41,188 nucleotides of DNA from an uncultured Oscillospiraceae bacterium (GCA_944385095.1 CALWVS010000019.1:1-41188); one strand, 5' to 3'; numbered from the stretch's first letter, positions 1-8,331 are shown. Notes: generated by a model from the sequence alone, not told the origin. Numbers and translations: made by a program.

Positions 1-77
1 TTTTCCCTCACAGGGAAAAGGGAAAATATCGAATTTTTCCCTCGCAGGGAAAAGGGAAAATATCGAATTTTTCCCTC
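1..77. repeat. 34-bp tandem repeats with internal palindrome, phage replication region
   Basis: Two consecutive 34-bp units (about 1-33, one base cut by the window edge, and 34-67) and a third partial unit (68-77) run up to the stop codon of the primase-helicase gene. Each unit holds a palindrome of TTTTCCCT and AGGGAAAA separated by 3 bases, then a second GGGAAAA and TATCGAA. The copies differ at one base in the palindrome centre (CAC versus CGC). Such iterated palindromes beside a replication gene could be initiator-binding iterons, repressor sites or terminator-like hairpins. The array may continue to the left of the window, so copy number is unknown. Confidence 0.8.
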
Positions 78-2263
78 TATTTTCTTCCAACTTCTCCATC
101 GTCAACCCAGAAGCCTCCATGCTCTTTTAAACGACTTCGCACCGTTTTTTCAGTCACTCCCATATATTCAGCAAGGTCATTTACTGTAACACTACCACCT
201 AAACTACATGCCTGAAAGGCGGTTTCAATAGAGTCTTTACGCTCTGTTTTCCGCTCTGAAGCACTCTTCTTTCTTCCAAATTTTCCAAACCCAGATGAAT
301 CATCATCTAGCGATATGTCTGCCAAAACCCCTGCCTGATCCAATCTGTGGACTGGGTAAGAGAACCACACATTGACTGGCGGAAACTTTGGAAACTCTCG
401 CAACGTCCCCTCCACACGCCACGCTGTAAAGGCTTCTACTGCCTTTCTCGCCCGCTCCACAACACTGCCATCCCACCCTAAGATATTTGTCTCACAAGCT
501 GCTATGGAGGCTCTCTCACTGCACAAATCGTCCTGAGACACTTCTCCTAGTTTTCCGGCTGCCCTCAATGCTGCTTCACATGCGATACAGATGGCGTTGT
601 TGGTTTCCTGCTTTCTCAAATCCTCAGATACAGGTAGCTCAATCAAATCGAGCAGAGCATCTGGGTCACGGGCAAACACACCGGAGCCGGATGCACGATC
701 CATAGAGCGTTTGCTCCCTTGGTTGCCCTTGGAGTGGTGGTGGCAGTAGATGACAGCACAGCCCAACTCTGTACACACCTTGTCAAACTGATTACAGAAG
801 GCAGCCATCTGGTCAGCACTGTTCTCATCACCGGTGATAACCTTGTAAATAGGGTCTATCACAATGGCAATATAGTTCTGTTTGACTGCTCTGCGAATGA
901 GTTTCGGTGCCAGCTTATCCATGGGAACTGACTTACCACGCAAATTCCATACATCAAGGTTGCGTAAATGTGTGGTATTCCATCCAAGGGCAGTGTATAC
1001 GTCCCGAAACCGATGAAAACAGGATGCTCTATCCAGCTCTAAATTTACATACAACACTTTTCCTTGCTCACAAGGAAAACCAAGCCACTGTTTCCCTTCT
1101 GCAATGGCAATACATAATTCAATCAGAGCATAGGATTTACCAGCCTTAGATGGACCAGCCAACAGCATTTTATGTCCTTGTCTCAGTACACCATGAATCA
1201 GAGGTGGAGATAACTGAGGCAAATCTGCCCAAATTTCAGCCATACTTTCTGTATCCGGCAAATCATCATTGACACTTTCAATCCACTCCTTCCACTCTGT
1301 CCATGATGACATACCAATGTTAGTGTCCACTAAAAACTGTTTCTGCCCTTTACGAGTCACACCAGGCATTCTGGATAATCTGGACGGATTTCTGTTTTGT
1401 CGGTCAATGTCCAACCCGTTTTTTCTGCACACTTCGTAGAGATAGTCTACACGCTTCCTGTATTCGTCATAGTTACCTGCATCTACTTTGACAATAGCAT
1501 GCAGACTTTTTCCACCGGAATGGACAAGACAGGCAACTGGAAGCTCCAGGGCACGAATCACTGCATTTTGCTCCTCAATCGGCATGGAGTCTGATTCTAC
1601 CAGTGCATACCGAAATTCCGTTACATTGTCATTTTTGCACCCTGTACCATCCAACGGATTGAATCGAATCCACGCCCCAGCTTCTGGCTGGTAGTCTCCA
1701 AGCACACTGCCAATGTCACCATTGCAGCGGCTCAGTTTCTCAATCAGTTCTCCAGCTGTTCTGTCCCAGCAGCCCTTTGTGGGGAGATACTTTCCATCCT
1801 TCTCCCAGCTTTCCGTGACATATCCAACATTTTCCCCAGCCTCAAACAAGGTCTCCAGATATAAAATCAGCTGTTGGTGCGGTTGCCAGTTGCTGGGTTC
1901 GTGAACCTCTTTCCCTTCTATCCAGTCCCGATTCACCACAACCAGGTCATTGCCTCCAATGGCATCTTCCCAGCCCAATTCATAACCATTTCCATTGAAT
2001 GTTGGACTCCAGCCATATTCCATTGCCATCTGCACAATGGTAGCAGCTGTCACTGGAGTAGCACTTCCATGAAAGGAATTCCATTTTCGTCCACATTCCC
2101 CTGCATGGTATCTTTTCCCATCCCGCTTACTCCATTCCTCCCAGTCCTGAGCTGTATAGCCAGACTCTTTCAAAGCCATCCCCACATTCACCCATTCCTG
2201 ATAGCTCAAACAGGCAGGGTCAATATGACTTAAAATTTCCAATAAGTCTGTCTGTTGTTCCAT
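77..2263 (-). CDS. Phage/plasmid-type primase-helicase (PriCT_2 + RepA-like AAA ATPase)
   Basis: 728-aa replication protein, probably priming and unwinding DNA for the prophage. Residues ~10-75 resemble the PriCT_2 primase C-terminal domain (WVNVGMALKESGYTAQDWEEWS). Residues ~190-330 look like an archaeo-eukaryotic-type primase segment (LVHSGGKSLHAIVKVDA, then NPSRLSRMPG). A RepA/DnaB-like RecA-fold ATPase follows, with the P-loop GPSKAGKS at ~370-377, a hydrophobic IVIDPIYK strand as likely Walker B and an HHHSKG segment typical of RepA-like helicases. A C-terminal helix-turn-helix (LAEYMGVTEKTVRSRL) ends the protein. The start overlaps the stop of the upstream helicase gene as TGATG, so translation is probably coupled. 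It is the last gene of the visible early operon. Domain assignments are by motif recognition, not a search. Confidence 0.85.
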   Translation of the reverse strand: MEQQTDLLEILSHIDPACLSYQEWVNVGMALKESGYTAQDWEEWSKRDGKRYHAGECGRKWNSFHGSATPVTAATIVQMAMEYGWSPTFNGNGYELGWEDAIGGNDLVVVNRDWIEGKEVHEPSNWQPHQQLILYLETLFEAGENVGYVTESWEKDGKYLPTKGCWDRTAGELIEKLSRCNGDIGSVLGDYQPEAGAWIRFNPLDGTGCKNDNVTEFRYALVESDSMPIEEQNAVIRALELPVACLVHSGGKSLHAIVKVDAGNYDEYRKRVDYLYEVCRKNGLDIDRQNRNPSRLSRMPGVTRKGQKQFLVDTNIGMSSWTEWKEWIESVNDDLPDTESMAEIWADLPQLSPPLIHGVLRQGHKMLLAGPSKAGKSYALIELCIAIAEGKQWLGFPCEQGKVLYVNLELDRASCFHRFRDVYTALGWNTTHLRNLDVWNLRGKSVPMDKLAPKLIRRAVKQNYIAIVIDPIYKVITGDENSADQMAAFCNQFDKVCTELGCAVIYCHHHSKGNQGSKRSMDRASGSGVFARDPDALLDLIELPVSEDLRKQETNNAICIACEAALRAAGKLGEVSQDDLCSERASIAACETNILGWDGSVVERARKAVEAFTAWRVEGTLREFPKFPPVNVWFSYPVHRLDQAGVLADISLDDDSSGFGKFGRKKSASERKTERKDSIETAFQACSLGGSVTVNDLAEYMGVTEKTVRSRLKEHGGFWVDDGEVGRK

Positions 2264-3861
2264 CAGGTCTCACCTCCAGAGGATGCCGGAACATACTCAG
2301 CTGGGATGATTCCATGAGGGATTCTCCATCCATTGGCTGCAATACGGTCAATCAGATGTTTTGCTGATTGAAACTCCCATGTTCCCACATGCTGAAACCC
2401 TCTGCTCTCCAAAAAACGAATTTGTTTTGGTGTTGTCAATCCCTGTTCTTTACGATCAGATAAATGTCTAAGAAGCATGACCGCTTTTCCTGCATTTTCA
2501 ACCTCATCAGGTAAAATTCCCAATTTTTCCAACTTATTGATTTGTGTTTTAGTAGCTGGTTGTTTCTCCCATCCAAATGTTGGTTCATACCCACTCAAAT
2601 CCTCTGCCTGAATACTCATAGCAAATTGGAGCGGGTCTACGAGCCGCTGTTTTCTTCTTCTCATCTCATGGAGTTTTTTTGCCAGTGCCTCCTCACGCTG
2701 GGCAACAACTTCCTCACTGGCTTTTTTCTCTCCCTCCACCAGATCTACTGGACAACCGGCTGCTCCCACCTGCTCTGTCATTGTTTTTGCTACTTCCTCA
2801 CTTTCACAAATGAGATGGGCAGGGTGACAAAGTTCGTGCCGCTCTGTATTCCACAAAAAGTCCAGTAGAAGAAGGTGGTCTTTTTCAGGAAATAGTCGGG
2901 TCCCACGTCCTACCATCTGGCAGTACAGACTTCTGACCTTGGTCGGACGAAGCACAACCACACAGTCTACAGAAGGACAATCCCAACCTTCTGTCAGCAG
3001 CATAGAGTTACACAAAACATTGTATTTGCCCTGTGCATAATCCTCCAAAATCTGCTTTCTGTCCTCACTATTTCCGTTAACCTCTGCGGCATGGAATCCA
3101 TGAGTATTCAAAATATCTCTGAATTTTTGAGAAGTCTTTACTAAAGGCAGAAATACCACTGTTTTTCTATCCATACAGTACTGTTCCATCTCTGTGGCAA
3201 TTTGCTCCAAGTAAGGGTCCAGGGCAGTCCCCAGATCCCCTACTTTAAAGTCTCCACCTTGAATACTGACACCACTTAAATCCAGTTTCAATGGTATGGT
3301 AAGAGCTTTTATTTTGCATAAGTACCCCTCTTTAATTGCCTGTGGCAAGGTATACTCATAGGCTAGGGATTGAAAAAACTGCCCCAGATTTCTCATGTCT
3401 CCACGGTCAGGTGTGGCTGTTACACCCAGCACCTTTGCATCACGGAAATAGTTCAACACTTTCAAATAACCATCTGTCAATACATGGTGTGCCTCATCGA
3501 TGACAATGGTTTGAAATGCTTCTTGCTTAAATTGTTTCAAACGTTTTTCTCTCATCAGCGTTTGCACAGAACCAACCACCACTCGATACCAGCTTCCAAT
3601 ACTGGTATGTTCTGCTTTTTCCAAAGCACTTTTTAAACCAGTAGCCGATTCCAATTTATCCGCAGCCTGTTCCAGCAGTTCTCCTCTGTGGGCAAGGACG
3701 AGGATACGATCCCCTGCACGTACCCTGTCCTCAATAATTTTGGAAAATACAATGGTTTTGCCACACCCTGTTGGAAGCACCAATAGGGTCTTCTGTACTC
3801 CCTGTTCCCACTCGGATTCCACTGCCAGACGACTTGCCTGTTGATAGGGTCTCAATTCCAT
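2263..3861 (-). CDS. Superfamily II DEAH-box helicase, phage type
   Basis: 532-aa ATP-dependent DNA helicase/translocase of the SF2 type common in replication modules of Firmicutes phages. Visible motifs: Q-like RPYQ at residues 4-7, Walker A LPTGCGKT at 29-36, motif Ia LAHRGELLEQ, DEAH at 122-125, motif III-like VTATPDR, and motif VI QMVGRGTR at 315-322. The C-terminal ~150 residues are outside the helicase core and unassigned; they include a region rich in K/R/E. The TGA stop overlaps the ATG of the primase-helicase gene, and its own ATG overlaps the TGA of the DUF669 gene in the same TGATG form. It probably acts with the neighbouring primase and single-strand-binding-like protein in phage replication or recombination. 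Confidence 0.9.
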   Translation of the reverse strand: MELRPYQQASRLAVESEWEQGVQKTLLVLPTGCGKTIVFSKIIEDRVRAGDRILVLAHRGELLEQAADKLESATGLKSALEKAEHTSIGSWYRVVVGSVQTLMREKRLKQFKQEAFQTIVIDEAHHVLTDGYLKVLNYFRDAKVLGVTATPDRGDMRNLGQFFQSLAYEYTLPQAIKEGYLCKIKALTIPLKLDLSGVSIQGGDFKVGDLGTALDPYLEQIATEMEQYCMDRKTVVFLPLVKTSQKFRDILNTHGFHAAEVNGNSEDRKQILEDYAQGKYNVLCNSMLLTEGWDCPSVDCVVVLRPTKVRSLYCQMVGRGTRLFPEKDHLLLLDFLWNTERHELCHPAHLICESEEVAKTMTEQVGAAGCPVDLVEGEKKASEEVVAQREEALAKKLHEMRRRKQRLVDPLQFAMSIQAEDLSGYEPTFGWEKQPATKTQINKLEKLGILPDEVENAGKAVMLLRHLSDRKEQGLTTPKQIRFLESRGFQHVGTWEFQSAKHLIDRIAANGWRIPHGIIPAEYVPASSGGET

Positions 3862-4373
3862 CAGAATCTACCTGGCTGATAAGATACAGGGGACACAGGG
3901 GAGGCAGGGGATGGATGAATCGGCTGCTGTATCAGTTCTGTCTGTGGCTCTAGGAATCTCACCACTTCATTGATTGTGCGTTCCATGCCACTTTTATCTT
4001 TGTACTCCCGAATACCCAGTTGGGCACGTCCTGTAGCATTCAGCACCGCACCCCAATTCATCGTGAACCGCTCCCCATGCTTTCGCTGACCAATACAGGT
4101 AAAAAAGGCACATAGTAAGCCTTCTACACTGGAATGCAGGAACAGCTTGTGCTTGATGACTGCCGTACCCTCATTTGCCTCAAATTTCAAAGTAAGCACT
4201 GCCATATTACAGGGAGGCAGCTTGGCGTTTGGAGTTGGAGTGTACCGACTGCGCTCAAAACCAACCACCTCAAACTCATATTCCCCCTTTGGCAAGGTCA
4301 CATATTGCGGACTGTCATTCTCAATCTGGGCATCCCAGTCCAGCTCATAACCCATATTGTTCAAGTTACCCAT
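3861..4373 (-). CDS. DUF669 family phage protein (probable ssDNA-binding role)
   Basis: 170 aa from the chosen ATG; a TTG two codons upstream is possible, but GAGGAGG lies 8 bases before the ATG. The N-terminal core (DAQIENDSPQYVTLPKGEYE, then VVGFERS and AVLTLKFE) resembles DUF669, a family found beside RecA-like ATPases and helicases in phage recombination modules. The family has no firmly established activity that I can cite; a single-stranded-DNA-binding or annealing-support role is inferred from context. The C-terminus is Pro/Gln-rich and low in complexity (ELIQQPIHPSPASPVSPV), a tail type common in SSB-like proteins. The stop overlaps the helicase start as TGATG. Confidence 0.8.
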   Translation of the reverse strand: MGNLNNMGYELDWDAQIENDSPQYVTLPKGEYEFEVVGFERSRYTPTPNAKLPPCNMAVLTLKFEANEGTAVIKHKLFLHSSVEGLLCAFFTCIGQRKHGERFTMNWGAVLNATGRAQLGIREYKDKSGMERTINEVVRFLEPQTELIQQPIHPSPASPVSPVSYQPGRF

Positions 4374-4394
4374 ATTCAAATCCTCCTCATATTG

Positions 4395-5567
4395 TTAAAA
4401 CGGCAAGCCATAGTGTTGAGAAATCATATTAGAAACCTGCTCCCATGCCCCAATCAGTACCCCCTCCACAAAATCAACTGGATACTCCTCTAGCGGCATA
4501 TCTGCTGGAAAATATCCACGCTCTCCTACCACTTTCTGTACATCCTCTGCGGTGAAGCCCTTCATTTTCATCAGTTCATACAATGACTCCAAATGCCTCG
4601 GAACTGACTTCTGTGGTGGTTCTGATGGTTGCTGCATTTGTATGGCTGAATTAGGAATAAACACTTGGGGTGGTATACTTTCTGAAGACTGCATAATTTG
4701 AGGTTGTATCTGTTGTGGAACAACCTGTGGAGATTGTGGAAGTGGGGCAGATTGTGTGTAAGGCTGAGGTGAAGCTATCTGCTGAGATAGTGTGTACTGC
4801 TCAATGGTAGGTGCTTGTACTGCTCCGCCAAGGTCAGGAATAGATTGAACCAGCTGTGCAAAATCGAATGGCATTTCCTCTGGAAGTCCAAATCGGTTCT
4901 TGGCATCCCAACAGGGATTATGACTGGTGTACATCACCCGTTTTCCGCCCTGTACTTTGTTTTTGCCTTTGACTGCTCCCTGACCATCCACATTGACAAC
5001 GGTAGTCTTATAGTTGGCAAACAGTACCATATCTGCCCACTCTTTGACCATAGCGGCAGTGTTACACTTTTTTGATGTCTGCAATTTCAGTTCCCAGCGG
5101 TCGTAGGCTCCAAGCTCATCTGGCTGCTCAAATTTCTGTATTGCAGCATGGGCAATCAAAAGCACATTCACACCACTGTTGACCACATTGGTCAGCTCAT
5201 TCAGTAAACTTCCCATAGTCTCATAGGCAAAGCGGTATCCTGAACCATACCCACCATCTTCAATGCTTTTCCATCCTTTTTGCATACATACTGTTTCGTA
5301 TGCAAATTTCTCTGCCCAATCCAAGGTATCTAAAACCAATGTCTTACACACACTGGGATTTTGGGCAACATATTGAACTTGTTGGAGCAGCATAGGGAAT
5401 GAGCTGGGTTTATCAAATCTGGAAACATCCATTTCTACCGTACTGTCCTCTACATCAATAAACACCGGTTCTGGGAAGTGAGATGCAAAGGTGGACTTCC
5501 CGATACCTTCCACCCCATAAAGCACAATTTTTTTTGCTTTACACAGTTTTCCTCTTGATATATTCAT
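4395..5567 (-). CDS. RecA-like P-loop ATPase, phage nucleotide-binding protein (AAA_24 type)
   Basis: 390 aa from the ATG at 5567. This start is chosen because it forms TGATG with the stop of the upstream SMC-like gene and has AGGGGA six bases before it; an in-frame ATG at 5588 would lengthen the protein by 7 residues. Walker A GVEGIGKS lies at residues 18-25, then FIDVEDSTVEMDVSRFDKP, a Walker-B-like TLVLDTLDW, and a sensor-like VLLIAHA. This pattern matches the AAA_24 phage nucleotide-binding proteins (Sak4-like RecA-fold ATPases) that accompany DUF669. Residues ~240-320 are Gln/Pro/Ser-rich linker and the C-terminal ~70 residues form a separate small domain. Likely role: single-strand annealing or recombination during phage replication. 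Confidence 0.85.
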   Translation of the reverse strand: MNISRGKLCKAKKIVLYGVEGIGKSTFASHFPEPVFIDVEDSTVEMDVSRFDKPSSFPMLLQQVQYVAQNPSVCKTLVLDTLDWAEKFAYETVCMQKGWKSIEDGGYGSGYRFAYETMGSLLNELTNVVNSGVNVLLIAHAAIQKFEQPDELGAYDRWELKLQTSKKCNTAAMVKEWADMVLFANYKTTVVNVDGQGAVKGKNKVQGGKRVMYTSHNPCWDAKNRFGLPEEMPFDFAQLVQSIPDLGGAVQAPTIEQYTLSQQIASPQPYTQSAPLPQSPQVVPQQIQPQIMQSSESIPPQVFIPNSAIQMQQPSEPPQKSVPRHLESLYELMKMKGFTAEDVQKVVGERGYFPADMPLEEYPVDFVEGVLIGAWEQVSNMISQHYGLPF

Positions 5568-6859
5568 CAAAATTCCCCTGCCTTCCATGTTACTTTTTTC
5601 TCAGAAGATGGCATCGGCTCCACAATATACCCATCCTCAATAATGATAGAGCATTCTCCACCTGTACTGACCCTTGTAGCAATTCCTTGCAGTCCCTCCT
5701 GCACCATCCATGCCCCGAATTCTTCCAATGTGCTGGTGTCCATCTGCTCCAGCTTATCCAGCAGCACAAAACCACATTCTGGTTTAATGGCTCTGACAAT
5801 GGCAGTGGAGACTTTTAACTGGTCACTTCCACTCAGGTTGTCCCACTTCTTCCCCTGATAGGTCAACTCTCCGTCCTGTACAGACAGCCCTTCCAGTGGA
5901 AGGTTTGCGCCTTGTAGCAAGTCCATTTTTTCCTTACGCACACCATCAATTTCTGTGGACAGTGTGTCATATTGGCTTCTGTACTCAGATGCTTCTTCCT
6001 CTGCCTTTTCTTTGTCCCAATTGGCTCTCACCTTCTGATTGATTATCTCAATATTTTGGATACTCCGCTCCAGCTCCTCAGTAGATTGATCCTGCAAATC
6101 CAGTGCATCCCTTGTGGCAATTTCCAAATCTTTTCGTATCGCCAGAAGTTCATTTTCCTTTTGGTCAAGCTGGGTTCTCAGCTGAAAGACATGGGACTCC
6201 ACCATTGCACACTGTCTCATCAATTCGTCCCGTCTCAATCGCTTTCGCTGGTTTTCTCCATTCCGTGCCAAAATCTCCTGCTGGCTTTGAATCAGCTCAC
6301 TGATAGAAACCAGCTCTTTTGGTGCTTCCGGAAATTGTGGCATTTCATTGGCAAATTTTCGCTTTTGGTCTGCAATGCGACCAATGGCAAGGCGGTTATT
6401 GTATAGCTCCTTTTCCTTCTGCTCCAAAACAGCCAGCTGCTCGCCAACTCCGATGATTTTCAGCAGGATGTTCGCCTTTTCCTTAGAACTTGCTTCCATA
6501 AACTTCGGAAGATCCAGTGCCAACTGCTCAACAAATTCATTCAGCAGTTGCTGCCCTGCCCGTCTCCCGTCTGGATCAGTCACCTTCAGCTCACTGTTCT
6601 TTCCGGAGCGGTCTACCACAATCCCGTTGGACAGGGTAATATGTAACTTAGGTGGGAGGACAGAACCATCCCGATTGGCTTGTGATGGGCGGTAACGCTC
6701 TCCACCCAATGCCCACGCAATGGCATCTAAAATGGATGTCTTGCCTTGATTGTTGCGACCTCCAATCACAGTCAGTCCCGTAGGAGTTGGGACAATGCTG
6801 CATGCCCGAATCCGCTTGACGTTTTCCAGCTCCAGACTGGTAATTTTCACTGCACTCAT
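5567..6859 (-). CDS. SMC/RecF/Rad50-like ATPase of the phage replication module
   Basis: 430 aa. An ABC-type head (ITSLELENVKRIRA, Walker A GGRNNQGKTS at residues 33-42) is separated from the C-terminal signature (LSGSDQLKVSTAIVRA) and Walker B (GFVLLDKLEQMD) by a charged coiled coil at roughly 130-300. The layout is that of SMC-like proteins, but with a short arm. Walker B has DK where the classic motif has DE, so the catalytic carboxylate may be supplied by a later residue (E or D of KLEQMD). A good site, GAGAGGAG, precedes the ATG. The stop overlaps the next gene's start as TGATG. Likely a DNA-end or recombination ATPase partner of the downstream RecA-like protein. Confidence 0.85.
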   Translation of the reverse strand: MSAVKITSLELENVKRIRACSIVPTPTGLTVIGGRNNQGKTSILDAIAWALGGERYRPSQANRDGSVLPPKLHITLSNGIVVDRSGKNSELKVTDPDGRRAGQQLLNEFVEQLALDLPKFMEASSKEKANILLKIIGVGEQLAVLEQKEKELYNNRLAIGRIADQKRKFANEMPQFPEAPKELVSISELIQSQQEILARNGENQRKRLRRDELMRQCAMVESHVFQLRTQLDQKENELLAIRKDLEIATRDALDLQDQSTEELERSIQNIEIINQKVRANWDKEKAEEEASEYRSQYDTLSTEIDGVRKEKMDLLQGANLPLEGLSVQDGELTYQGKKWDNLSGSDQLKVSTAIVRAIKPECGFVLLDKLEQMDTSTLEEFGAWMVQEGLQGIATRVSTGGECSIIIEDGYIVEPMPSSEKKVTWKAGEF

Positions 6860-6874
6860 AAAAAAACTCCTCTC

Positions 6875-7072
6875 TTATGTCAATGGAAAAAGGGTTACAA
6901 ATCCAACTGTAGATAGAAAAAACATTACAGAAAAGAGAAATAAACCCCATACAAAACGGCGAAACCTTACCTGCCTCCGATATGCCTTGGCACGCTCATT
7001 TCTCTTATATCGCTGACCGCCATAGTCCACACTTTTCACCTTCTCACCTACTTTCCCAATACACCCTTGCAT
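6875..7072 (-). CDS. Small basic single-pass membrane protein, unknown function
   Basis: 65 aa. The first ~38 residues are strongly basic (YKRNERAKAYRRQVRFRR) and the last ~25 form one hydrophobic segment (FVWGLFLFSVMFFLSTVGFVTLF), so a tail-anchored membrane protein is predicted. It sits between the SMC-like ATPase and the small HTH gene with normal operon spacing. The Shine-Dalgarno match is weak (GGTGA just before ATG). I do not recognise the family. It could be a phage host-interaction or regulatory protein; it may not be expressed at all. Confidence 0.55.
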   Translation of the reverse strand: MQGCIGKVGEKVKSVDYGGQRYKRNERAKAYRRQVRFRRFVWGLFLFSVMFFLSTVGFVTLFPLT

Positions 7073-7118
7073 TTCACCATTCTATGTGGTAGAATAAGGG
7101 TGCTTTCTGTACTGGAGT

Positions 7119-7283
7119 TCACTGGTAGAATCGCTCCAGTAGGTATTTTTCGGGTACCTTACCTCTGATGGTAAGGTACCCCTTTTTTTGCAGCTCTGCA
7201 TTCAGGGTTCGGATAACCTCATACGCCTTTCCCTTCTTCACACGCAGAAGCTCTTGAACATCATCTACACCAAGGTACTTCAT
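7119..7283 (-). CDS. Small helix-turn-helix protein, excisionase-like
   Basis: 54 aa, read as MKYLGVDDVQELLRVKKGKA, then helices ending in RTLNAELQKKGY and a C-terminal RGKVPEKYLLERFYQ. The layout (an N-terminal VDDVQELL helix, a recognition helix with KAYEVIRTLN, then the K-G-Y and V-P-E-K-Y wing) is that of the small phage and conjugative-element winged-HTH proteins often annotated as excisionase or DNA-binding protein. AGGGGG lies a few bases before the ATG, and the start overlaps the upstream gene's stop by 4 bases (ATGA). It lies within the early operon rather than next to the integrase, so it may be a regulator rather than Xis. Confidence 0.75.
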   Translation of the reverse strand: MKYLGVDDVQELLRVKKGKAYEVIRTLNAELQKKGYLTIRGKVPEKYLLERFYQ

Positions 7284-7651
7284 GATACAACCCCCTTCAC
7301 CTCATGAATCCAAGCAACGGCAAACACTTCACTGACAACCTGTGTTACGTTGATTTTCTCCTTGTCTGGGTCTGGTGTGAAACCCACCGCTTGTGCAATG
7401 TTCCGTTCAAATTCTAGCAGCAGCCGTTTCTTTTCGTTGACATACGCCTCAAATTCCCCATCTGTGTCAAAGCACTCTTGGTAGTAATCATGGACAATGG
7501 TATCATTCCACGCTTTCAGTGCCACATGATTCAGACGAATCGTTGCAGTTTCCACCAGATAGGTTCTTCCACCACCGTAAACAGGCTGATCCACAAAGGA
7601 ACCGGAAGCAATTACCTGAATTGCAAAATTGTTTGAATTGAAATCATTCAT
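7280..7651 (-). CDS. Hypothetical phage early protein
   Basis: 123 aa, family not recognised. It is acidic and Asn-rich at the N-terminus (MNDFNSNNFAIQVIASGSF), followed by a mixed segment with VETATIRLNHVALKAW and a C-terminal helical region (EFERNIAQAVGFTPDPDKEK). GGAGAG precedes the ATG at suitable distance. The 3' end overlaps the small HTH gene by four bases. Being the first minus-strand gene after the plus-strand Cys-rich ORF, it may have its own promoter in 7652-7728. Confidence 0.7.
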   Translation of the reverse strand: MNDFNSNNFAIQVIASGSFVDQPVYGGGRTYLVETATIRLNHVALKAWNDTIVHDYYQECFDTDGEFEAYVNEKKRLLLEFERNIAQAVGFTPDPDKEKINVTQVVSEVFAVAWIHEVKGVVS

Positions 7652-7684
7652 CTTAAATCTCTCCTACTTCATACCCTTGTCTCT

Positions 7685-7719
7685 CTCCTTCCAACATGAT
7701 AAAATCACGTTGGAAGGAG
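7685..7719. promoter_or_regulatory. Inverted repeat that buries a ribosome binding site
   Basis: An 11-bp perfect inverted repeat (CTCCTTCCAAC at 7685-7695, GTTGGAAGGAG at 7709-7719) with a 13-base spacer. The right arm contains most of the AAGGAGG site of the Cys-rich ORF that starts at 7729. In RNA the hairpin would hide that site; as DNA it is also a plausible operator between the divergent genes at 7651 and 7729. Confidence 0.7.
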
Positions 7720-7728
7720 GTGAATGTT

Positions 7729-7932
7729 ATGGATTTTGAAAATTTCAGCGATTCATTTTGTCCCATTCTGTCTGCTGGTACTGGCTCACCATGCAAATGT
7801 ATGAAGAACTGTCAATGGTATAATCCTTCCACTACGTCTTGTGACATCAATACCATTGCTGATATTCTTCTGCATGACCCAGATGCTATGACTATTCGGG
7901 TACAGAATGATTTGCAGACTCTCTCAGATTGA
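7729..7932 (+). CDS. Small Cys-rich protein, possible metal binding
   Basis: 67 aa from the ATG preceded by AAGGAGGTG; an in-frame ATG at 7696 would add 11 residues but lies inside the inverted repeat. The protein is MDFENFSDSFCPILSAGTGS, then PCKCMKNCQWYNPSTTSC, then an acidic helix. Five cysteines (C-x(12)-C-x-C-x(3)-C-x(9)-C by eye) suggest Zn or Fe-S binding; similar small Cys-rich proteins occur in Clostridial phages, but I cannot name the family. It is the only plus-strand gene embedded in the minus-strand early region and runs convergently into the 75-aa gene, overlapping its 3' end by 41 bases. Confidence 0.65.
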   Translation: MDFENFSDSFCPILSAGTGSPCKCMKNCQWYNPSTTSCDINTIADILLHDPDAMTIRVQNDLQTLSD

Positions 7933-8119
7933 CGGTAAGATGCTTTTTGGCTTGTAGCAGAATCTTATCTACATCTGACACAGTGGCTTCACTCTCAGCC
8001 AAGAGTGTAGCCACTTTTTTTGCGACTGCATCAATCTTGCTATTGGGAGTGTCCAACATTCTCCACAATTTTTGTTGGCTTCTTTCCCTATCCGTCAACT
8101 CCTTTGTCTCACAATTCAA
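7892..8119 (-). CDS. Small helical hypothetical protein, phage early operon
   Basis: 75 aa from a TTG start preceded by AGGGGGTG at 5-base spacing; an upstream in-frame ATG (8137) would place the Shine-Dalgarno inside the gene. The sequence is highly charged and helical (ELTDRERSQQKLWRML, IDAVAKKVATLLAESEATVS, VDKILLQAKKHL). Family not recognised. It follows the 54-aa gene in what is probably the first transcriptional unit of the phage early region. Confidence 0.6.
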   Translation of the reverse strand: MNCETKELTDRERSQQKLWRMLDTPNSKIDAVAKKVATLLAESEATVSDVDKILLQAKKHLTVNLRESANHSVPE

Positions 8120-8150
8120 GGTTTCACCCCCTCTCATGTGTTGTATCTGG

Positions 8151-8315
8151 TCAGCATTGTGGAGCCTGCCCACCTGCCAGCTCTGCACCAATCAGCATCG
8201 CCTCAATCATGAGAGCTAAAATAGGTCGCTTGTCGCCAGATACGCTCATAAGAGCTTTCGCTATTTTTTTTGCATCCTCCATCTGCTCCTGTGTGTATAT
8301 CTTATCGGCTGCCAT
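8151..8315 (-). CDS. Small hypothetical protein, first gene of the early operon
   Basis: 54 aa: MAADKIYTQEQMEDAKKIAK, then ALMSVSGDKRPILALMIEAM and a short Gly/Ala-rich end with a terminal Cys. GGAGGTG lies 7 bases before the ATG, and a near-consensus promoter (see 8350-8378) lies just upstream, so it is the first gene transcribed leftward from the switch. Position and size resemble Cro-like or antirepressor genes, but no HTH is evident, so the role is unknown. Confidence 0.7.
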   Translation of the reverse strand: MAADKIYTQEQMEDAKKIAKALMSVSGDKRPILALMIEAMLIGAELAGGQAPQC

Positions 8316-8331
8316 GTCTTTTTCACCTCCA

